The translations under genes and the position numbers were made by a program. 64,000 bases of DNA. Origin: Parelaphostrongylus tenuis. Its lineage: Eukaryota; Nematoda; Chromadorea; Rhabditida; Metastrongylidae. Positions within the stretch are counted from its first letter, which is position 1; each line of letters starts with the position of its first letter. The stretch spans positions 62,001-126,000 of the forward strand of contig JAHQIW010000117.1 of assembly GCA_019055375.1 (NCBI GenBank), given 5' to 3'. Shown one piece after another: positions 48,407-64,000 of this stretch. Below the pieces are notes generated by a model. That model was not told the origin of the DNA and did not search any database. It was given only the letters and a program-made list of their open reading frames with translations.

Positions 48407-48478
48407 GGCCAAGTGGTCTAGTGGTATGATTCTCGCTTTGGGTGCGAGAGGTCCCGGTTTCGATCACCGGCTTGGCCC
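48407..48478 (+). tRNA. tRNA-Pro (anticodon TGG)
   Basis: 72 nt cloverleaf. The acceptor stem GGCCAAG pairs with CTTGGCC, with C as discriminator base. The anticodon stem CTCGC/GCGAG encloses TTTGGGT, giving anticodon TGG. The T stem CCGGT/ACCGG is perfect around TTCGATC. The A box is TGGTCTAGTGGTATGAT. A T-run just downstream (48483-48486) is a Pol III terminator. Confidence 0.95.
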
Positions 48479-48593
48479 AAACTTTTGTTTTCGTCGTAAG
48501 CAGGCCGTTTCACAGTAAACCTTCAGAGAGTAGAAAATTTCGCGTTCGAAATATCGCCAACTGTTTCAAGAGCATTTGCGGTCGTCCGTGACC

Positions 48594-48664
48594 GGCCAAG
48601 TGGTCTAGTGGTATGATTTCGCTTTGGGTGCGAGAGGTCCCGGTTTCGATCATCGCCTTGGCCC
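48594..48664 (+). pseudogene. degenerate tRNA-Pro copy
   Basis: 71 nt near-copy of the tRNA-Pro 187 bp upstream. It keeps the acceptor stem, A box and TTTGGGT loop, but has lost one base of the anticodon stem (four pairs left) and has a C-C mismatch and a G-T pair in the T stem. A TTTTT terminator follows. Flanking sequence also resembles that of the first copy, so the pair arose by local tandem duplication. It might be transcribed but is probably not a functional tRNA. Confidence 0.75.
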
Positions 48665-49075
48665 AGATTTTTGCACTTTTCCTCTGGGCAAGTAAAAGCC
48701 ACCAATCCTCCGCGGGTCGTCGAAAAATCATCGCAAGGTTACTCTGGTAAGAAGATGAAAGCGCTAGCTCCACGTAGGCAGTTGCCCTTCTTAGTCAATG
48801 GATAGGCCAGGCATGTAGATATCAATGACCTATCGGATGCTACTAATAAAATCCAATCCGTACCAGATTCCTCAGAGATTTATCGATTGATCGATTAATC
48901 GATTCCTTCTCCTTTACCCTTTTTATGTGTGAATTGATCGCTTTGCTTGTGCCTTATCGAATCGACTGACAGAGCGAACAGTGGAAAATTGGCGCCGATC
49001 TTTGACCTTTGGAGTTTTTTGACGAACAAACAAAAAAAAACGATTCCCGCCTTCTATTTTCTCTTCGAATTCATC

Positions 49076-57402
<8,327 letters not shown>

Positions 57403-57489
57403 ATGTGTTGTCGTTGTAAATTCAGATTGATCTATGGAATTCGTACCAATAGCTTATCTGAAAATTTGTTTGACTCCGATACCTATCCA

Positions 57490-57715
57490 AGAATGCTGAA
57501 TGACGTTCAAAACTTGGGACCTTGTGCGGGGAATTGAACCCGCTTAACACACTTCAGAGGGGCGCGTGTAAATGCTTTCCATCTGGGATGCTATTCTGCT
57601 ATCACTCTTTCTGTGTTACAAGGTATCGATTCTGTCAGCAATAACCGTCATCGGTTTGGTCTCTTAGGCTACTCCTCATTTGCTGATAGACCTGTAGGAT
57701 AGAGGTCTCGGTGTT
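57490..57715 (-). repeat. tRNA-derived SINE, family A-like
   Basis: The plus strand shows GGGGAATTGAACCCGCTTAA (B box complement) and the family's non-tRNA part to about 57715. It lies just 3' of the OYE stop codon. Confidence 0.65.
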
Positions 57716-57980
57716 AATCAATCCCTGAGGGAGGCGCCATGCAATTGTCTTAAATTTCAAACTTCCTTTTGAGGTGATTGAATGCACAACTACCCTTTAC
57801 AGTGACTCGCGGTGGCTTCCCGCTGTATCGAGTTAGTGTTGCTTATTCTCACAGACTAGTCTGAGACCAGTCTGGTACCGATCTAGCGACCTCAAAGGGA
57901 TGGATGACTTGGTTAGCCACGAACGCGAGGTTGAACCATCGACTTCGTCTTCGACGCAGAGCACCTCTGGCCACTGCCTA
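57716..57980 (-). repeat. SINE family B
   Basis: Reverse copy: GTGACTCGCGGTGGCTTCCC, GAACGCGAGGTTGAACCATC and GACGCAGAGCACCTCTGGCC are complements of body, B box and A box. Confidence 0.72.
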
Positions 57981-59850
57981 CATGCGCTCCAATTTGCTGA
58001 TGCTTGCATGAAATATGTGTCTTTATGTGATACTGAACGAGATCCGGTGATTTATAATGAAGGTTCGACGAATCACATAAGCCGATGTTTCAGCGGTTAA
58101 TGATGATGACACGAATTGAACCTGGTAAATCTTATATCCAAAGTTTTAGAACCCTTCCCGCAGTCTGAAGTTACAATAAAGTTTTGTGATCAACCGCAAT
58201 TACATATTGTGTTAATGGTAAGTCGATCTCAGGAGGACTTGGTAGATGTGATAAGATTAGATAATGTGAAATCTTTGGCGAGGTTAGACTCGAACAAATA
58301 TGGAGATAACTGAGGGCAAAATTGTTACGTTTAGATGAGGTCCGTGGAAATTTGTCATTTTTTTTAAATATTGGATGGTGAGAACCCGGCATTGTGGGTC
58401 TGTTTTCTTGTTATTGAGAGCATTAAGATTCTCTTCGACAAAAATTTTAATTTCCACATTGAAACTCCAGCTATTGTTATCGTATAGCAGTAGAATTAGC
58501 ATAATTTCGGTAATACCACGCTGCCACCATTCAACAGATCTTGGGTGTATGCTTCTGTGGTGTCAGGTCTGAAGATTTACCACTTGGAGAAGATTTTTTG
58601 TTTGCCACAAATCCATTGACCATCAAACTCAGTCATTCACTGCCATTTTTTATGTATGATTGTTCTATTTTAGACAACCTGTTTTCACATTTTATCGCGC
58701 GGAACCCAGTACTTCCAGCACTCCATTCTCTCCTCGTATTCATCGTTTGTTTGATGATTTGCTCTTCTCAATGTACGTTGTAGATTGCTGCTCGGTCGGA
58801 TTTCCTTACAATTTCGAGGACAGCTAGTCTGAGCGTTCTTCAGGACGTTAGTTAACTGATTGCCACAGGATGTTATGGTGAGGCGATCAGTCCCGCAGCG
58901 AGCATCACCAGCCACTCGGGCCACCGCCTCTTTTGATTCCATTTGCAAAACCCCGCCCCCGCCCCCTCCCCACTCCCCCAAAGGAAAAAAAGATTTCGAG
59001 TGAATTGACGCATTATTCCTCCTTAATATGGTCGGCATGTTCCACTGTGCTCAATTTGAACGTCAGAATACGGAAAGATGAATCAAACAATTCAGTGTAC
59101 AATAGAGGGTCTAGGGTTTTTGGTTTGCTTGGTTTAGGAATATAGACTACTCATTAATAAGGAAGGGCATATATCCATTCGGCAGACTTACATGTTGAGC
59201 ACGGTTTTTTTTCCTAAAAAGGTTTTCGAAGCTTAGAAGGTCGACACATCGGCCCATAGATGAGTCTATTGATGTGTTCGAGTACAACTCATCGTACATC
59301 TAAAGCGAGTACGTTATTAATTTGCAGACTTCGTCCATCTCATCCATTGTTACCAACAACTAAACTCTGTCGGATCGCAATGTCCATCTTCAAGAAAACG
59401 CATTTCAGTGGCATCCTCGCTAACTGTTTCATCAGAATGTTTCTCTATAGACGAGATTGATTGACACTTCAAAGTTGGGTGATTAAACCCAATTAACTTG
59501 GGTAATTTATGAGAATGCCAATGAAATGCGCTTTTGTAAAGGTGGAAAGCGTACCGACTGAACCTTCAGTCAATGACCAACCGGAAAAAATATCAACGTT
59601 TGATGTGTCAGCAGATCTGTGCTGGTTCATACTTTCCATGTAATTATATATTTGTTGAGAAATGTAAAGTGAGGAATAAAGTAGGATGAGTTGTGAAGAT
59701 CTAGTCAGAATTCAAAACTTCGCAAAGATTTATAACGGCTCAGGACATTATAACGTACAGAGATACAGTATGTCTGAACAACAATACCCGGTTCGTCTTC
59801 CTTGACTCGCTTATTTATTTGACCAACATGTTAGCAAGATCTTCCTCTGT
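57981..59850. other. no gene identified; decayed SINE family C at 58690-58930
   Basis: Only chance frames were seen. A polyC stretch at 58950-58980 gives a glycine-rich frame on the minus strand. There is no splice-linked coding sequence. Confidence 0.4.
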
Positions 59851-59854
59851 CAGT

Positions 59855-61029
59855 CTAAAAAGTGGTCTGGTAAATTGTCATTTTATCAACTATAAATGAC
59901 AACATACGATGAACTAACAACTCGGGGACTTGGCGTGGTCCAAATGTAGTATTGGCCGTATTTATCTTTGCCACCGTCATCCTCTGTAGTAGTTCGTCCG
60001 GTAATCCTCTCAGGCACGTACGGGCAAAGTCCATGTCAACTACAAACAGGAACGTTACAGCCAATTCCGCTAGTCAAAGGAACTTTCTGCTTGATAGTAG
60101 AAATTGCTGATTTGTAAATAAAACATGCCAGAATTTGCTGTTGTCCGTAAACACGTGGGACAGTCACTTTTCCAAGGAACTCCACAGTCACTATGACAAT
60201 CAGGTGGACATTCAAGTGAACGAAGAAACTGTCCATCGTTATCGCCATGCATCCTCCGTGAGATTAACTCCGGATACAGGGCTATGAAGATAGTTCATGA
60301 AAATTGAGGTAACCTCAAAAGCAATCAATACTCAGGTTTAACACATATCTAAGATTGTTGAATGATATGCGAAGCTTCGGACCCCAGGCATGACACGACT
60401 CAGTCTCACCCTTCAATGGGCGCGAGCTAACCACTACCACTGCATTACAAAAGCTCCTGTTCTTCTATCACTGTGCCTGCGACTAGATCAAATGTAACAG
60501 ATAGCAGTACTGACATGTACACGGCATCGCGTTGTTGCTGTGATAACGATAAGCTGCCGAAGTTTGATTCCTTATGAAGACCACAGATGTATTGGAACTG
60601 GGGAGCCACTTCTGCAGATTGTCTGACTATATTTGATGGAGAGGACTGTGTCAAATGTCGAGTATAACTGATAAGGCTGTATCATTTGTTTGGTAAATCC
60701 ATCTTGATCTTCTCTCATGTTCCCATCAGATGAGTTTCCTTCGAAGCTAGTCTCTCAGCCAAGGAATTCGTACGCTAATTCGCTGATGAGCTTCATCCTC
60801 ATAGCTCGTCAACACTCAGTTCTCGAGTTGTCTCCACTGATATGCGATGTAATGTTGCATGTGTTTGTACCTCTTGGTGGTATGTAAAGTCCATGCCAAA
60901 TGAAGATGTTACAACAATCATTTTAATCACGGCCCCACCACTATTGTAGACCAAGGGCGGTGGATTCAGAAGTGGACTAGTCGTTCTTACAACTCGTTCA
61001 ACATTGAAACTTGAACAATTCCCATCCAA
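59855..61029 (-). other. cluster of minus-strand frames, unassigned
   Basis: Successive open stretches read DGNCSSFNVERVVRTTS (61029-), LSLSQQQRDAVYMSVLLSV (60654-), LECPPDCHSDCGVPWKSDCP (60252-) and FARTCLRGLPDELLQRM (60064-). GNCSSFN and the CPPDC pattern recall DEG/ENaC channels weakly. No consistent splice chain could be built, and a SINE-like piece lies at 60370-60480. It may be a decayed gene or chance. Confidence 0.15.
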
Positions 61030-61164
61030 AGACGGAAATCAGTGAATTTTTTCGTCTCTTCCACAGGTTCGGTATCCGCGTCCTATTCTTAGGGTGCCTG
61101 TACATGCCGTTCTCTATTAGAAGTGGTTAGCAGTAATTCGCCAAGCATTCGGTTTCATATCATT

Positions 61165-61440
61165 CATCTCGAGTGTTTTCTTAAGACCACAGCTCAAATT
61201 TCAATATGCCAAAAGTCATTTTTGAGCCACGCTTGTCAAGTAGTCTGCTAAGATGGGCTGACTTATACAGCCCGATACACGCCTTGCCTGTTTCGACCTT
61301 GCGGTCTCGTCAGTCGGACAGCTACCCTATCTCGTATTTTGCCAACCCTGTGTGGGTGCTCCAGTCCCGTCGCTAACTCTTAATGTGGGGACTGGGAACC
61401 TACGCAGGATTGGCAAAATACGAGAAAGGGTAAGAGCAAG
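61165..61440. mobile_element. MITE family D, one arm plus partial second arm
   Basis: Nearly identical to the left arm at 14.17-14.39 kb: GAGTGTTTTCTTAAGACCAC, GACCTTGCGGTCTCGTCAGT and CCTGTGTGGGTGCTCCAGTC. The right arm stops early at a mariner fragment. Confidence 0.8.
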
Positions 61441-61479
61441 AAGTTCCGAGACATAAATCATTTCGTCGATTATTGACAA

Positions 61480-61675
61480 CGTTCCTTGATTTTCAAGGAT
61501 AACAATTTCTAAGAGCACGATATTGATTGCTTGCTTGACAGATGGCAGAAATGTATTCTGGCTAATGGCGCGTACTTTGAAAGTTTTGTAAAGCAATTTA
61601 AATCATTTCTTGTTGATAAAAATGGTGTTTATTGCTCTAAAGCCAGAACTTATGAGAAGACCTAATTTAATATTG
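61480..61675 (+). mobile_element. mariner C-terminus with terminal repeat
   Basis: Reads IDCLLDRWQKCILANGAYFE followed by SFVKQFKSF, then a terminal GGTGTTTATTGCTCTA-type inverted repeat like that of the fold-back element at 36.3 kb. The same terminal repeat marks the start of the tim-1 duplication here and at 31.75 kb. Confidence 0.75.
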
Positions 61676-62879
61676 ATAAGACACTTGAATACAATTTAAT
61701 TTTACAGTGATACTTCCTATACTTCATTATCGACCCATTTTAGTGATAAAACGTTTTGGATGAGAATGTAGCAATTACCTCAATTTCTCGCATAATTTTG
61801 AAGCTGCCACTGAAAGACTAGCAGATAAGTGTTAATACCTGTTCTACGAAAACACTTTCTCTCTTCCTATGCAATTGTTACGGTCTCACTTCATCACATT
61901 CATATGGATTGACTACTGTCTACAACATTTCATAGAACATAATTTTAGAATGGAAAATTTTGGTCCTGAACTTTGAGGTTTAATTTTAACACAATCTACA
62001 TTATGAAATGAGGACCTCATCTGTAAAAAATAAGATAAGCTCTCTATTTCCAGAAAGAGGTGCTAGAACTGTGATGTGTTAAAAGGATCATTCCGGCAGG
62101 ATCACTCAGTCTGGCCAAATTTCGGCATTCCTATCTCTAATTTTATCTCACGATCAAATTTACGACACAGCAGAGTAAAATTACCTACGGCTTTCTCATT
62201 CTTCAATTTTTCCTCAAAACAGTATGAAAACAATTCTCTTAGGAATATAGAAGACATCATAAAAGTGCGAAATGCGTTAAAAAATACTATCAATTCGAGT
62301 ATTAGTACGAAAACAGTACGAAAAAGGTTTCGCGTCATAAATGTGATACTCCTAGTGGTTTACAATATGCGGAACCCACACTGGAGCTCTAACGAGTGAT
62401 GAGGGCTTATTGAAGCTTTAATAATGAACTTTTCCTTTCCTTTTTGCATATCTTCAATGATTATTCGGATTACAAATACTACAGGTAATAGTGAAGCGAG
62501 TGCGAGACTCTAACATCGTTTGTCTGCACAACTTGCGGGAAACTTTAGGTAGAGAGAGGCAAACGAATGAAAAAAACTGGCTGAGATTACAATTGAAAAA
62601 TTGAGAAATTGAAAAATTGAAAGTGACTCAATGCATATGTGAAAGAATTAATATTTTTACGCAGCTGCTGAGTATGAGAATCTTGTCTCTGAACAAATGC
62701 TTTGGTATGAAGAAAACAAACCTAGGCACACGAACAAATAGGAAAGTTAGTAGGATATGTTGTCGTGAACAAATTCAAAGAAGTTTTCTAAGCGCCGACC
62801 TTATACGCTCGTTTTGAGGCTTCTGCTCACATCAGACTTCATGTGATCACCTCATAAGAAACCAAAGGCAGAAAGGCCA

Positions 62880-63400
62880 CATACGACTATCAGATGATGG
62901 ATACTTGTCATTCGTAAAGGGAGATGTTAGGAAATATCGGAGGCGTCGACTTTGTCGTTTATTACCGCCCCTGGATACTCTCCATAGTTAGCTGCTTGTC
63001 AAAGAAGTCGGTATCATCATTTACTATACAACAACATGTACAACGGATGAGGGGCGAATTGGACGTGATATACAACACATTGGAGGATCCACGACGAAAA
63101 GTCTCCCTTGAATTCGTTGCTGGAGACTGCAATTCCTGATTAAGAACGACGAGTGAAAATAATTTGGGACAGAAAATTTGAGAATGGAAGAATGAAACGG
63201 GAATGTAGAGCGTTATGCAGGACTTTTTGTCCGCAGTATGTTTCTCCCATAAAGACTCAGTTTCCGAAGATAGTGAAAACCTTCAAAAGATACGAAAGCC
63301 TCCCAACTGCACGACTCATGTGGAGACTGATCACGTACCTAATTTTATTCGATCCGTCTCACAATTTTATTCTATATGCGGATTCCAGTACTTCTAGTAC
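62880..63400 (+). mobile_element. RTE-type LINE endonuclease remnant, copy 2
   Basis: Collinear with the RTE remnant at 32.85-33.4 kb and more eroded. NCTTHVETDHV remains near 63305-63340, and a GDCNS replaces GDFNA. It is part of the 2.3 kb duplicated segment, so it was copied with its surroundings and did not insert independently. Confidence 0.6.
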
Positions 63401-63920
63401 TGAATTTGTTTTTCGTTTTTTAACGTCCTAGAAAATACTTTGAACACATCTCCTTCCAATCTCAAAGTTGCCAGAGAGTGCTAACAAAATCAACTCCGCG
63501 TTGAGCCGCGCCGAAAACACTAGGCACTTGATCATCGGTCCCCCGTGCCATTTATCTATAAAACTTAATAAGGAAGTGAGTCCACCGATTCGCTCTGAAA
63601 TAATTTGTGTGACATGCAAAAAGCTAAGAGGTGACTGACTCATCAAAATAGAAATATATCGCAAATCGAGATTCAAAAGGACACTTGGTAAGTATCTCTT
63701 CTAAGGAACATTGTACACATCACTTATACAGCACTGAACATCGTCATAAGCGTAAAAGTTTAGCTAAAAGTGATGGTGACCAGTGCTTTGAGGCCACGAA
63801 CAGCGTGTGGAGCGACTATGAAGACGAAAACTACTATAGAAGCATAGATCACTATGAATCATTAACAGACTGAACAGATAACAAAACATAAATGGTTAAT
63901 CCAAACTCATCGAGAGCATT

Positions 63921-64000
63921 CTGTACTGACTTAATGAGCAGATGATGTCCAGTATTGAAAAGCTCAAATAGCGGATTCTTCCTTATATTGTCCTGTGGCA
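63921..64000 (-). pseudogene. diverged copy of tim-1 exon 21, cut by window edge
   Basis: The minus strand reads PQDNIRKNPLFELFNTGHH followed by LLIK and the donor AA|GTCAGT, against PRDKMRKNPLFELYNFGHH in the tim-1 gene. The frame is open and the donor is kept despite clear divergence. The adjoining 2.3 kb also matches the tim-1 intron. It may belong to a second tim-1-like gene lying to the right, or be a pseudo-exon; the window ends inside it. Confidence 0.7.

Larger units (their letters stand above)
61620..64000. repeat. segmental duplication, copy 2 (runs off window)
   Basis: Second copy of the 31.75-34.04 kb segment, direct orientation, about 30 kb away. The similarity is still running at the last base, so the duplicated unit is larger than can be seen here. 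Confidence 0.85.

Noticed and set aside
58685..59038. 117-codon minus-strand frame with a glycine run
   Set aside because: The glycine run is a polyC stretch and the rest overlaps a decayed SINE C copy.

Overview
The window is nuclear DNA from a nematode, most likely a strongylid (hookworm-like) parasite. The evidence is a nematode-specific srsx-type chemoreceptor, a TIMELESS gene split into more than 30 small exons, short 45-60 nt introns beside introns swollen by transposons, and dense old mariner, RTE and tRNA-derived SINE copies. The species is inferred, not proven. Most open reading frames here are chance or transposon debris; real coding sequence appears only as small exons with splice signals.

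Three protein-coding genes can be read. (1) An srsx-type 7TM receptor on the minus strand (9970 to 3202): exons for TM1, TM2 and TM5-TM7 are found, but the TM3-TM4 exon is not, and transposons fill the introns. (2) A TIMELESS/TIM-1 homologue on the minus strand (45967 to 20802): 33 exons were recovered by alignment to the remembered human TIMELESS protein, covering the N-terminal domain, the two C-terminal W...EELE repeats and an acidic/basic tail made of repeated exons. (3) An Old Yellow Enzyme (NADH:flavin oxidoreductase-like) gene on the plus strand (49076 to 57402): 10 exons that join in frame to 463 codons plus stop. TIM-1 and the OYE gene are divergent, about 3.1 kb apart. Between them lie a tRNA-Pro(TGG), a damaged second tRNA-Pro copy, SINEs and a cluster of E2F-like motifs about 240-330 bp upstream of the tim-1 start codon.

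The rest is repeats: an RTE 3' remnant (1.1-1.8 kb), a long repeat present as an inverted pair (5.8-7.0 and 14.9-16.3 kb), at least seven mariner remnants, several tRNA-derived SINE families that often form inverted dimers, fold-back MITEs, and TA, TTTC and alternating purine-pyrimidine tracts.

The most interesting points are: a diverged duplicate (about 61.6-64.0 kb) of a tim-1 intron plus exon 21, which keeps an open frame and its splice donor at the window edge; an array of near-identical NLS-like exons in the tim-1 tail; a fold-back mariner inside a tim-1 mini-intron; and a broken AG acceptor in the otherwise clean OYE gene. No CRISPR, operon or bacterial-type system is present.
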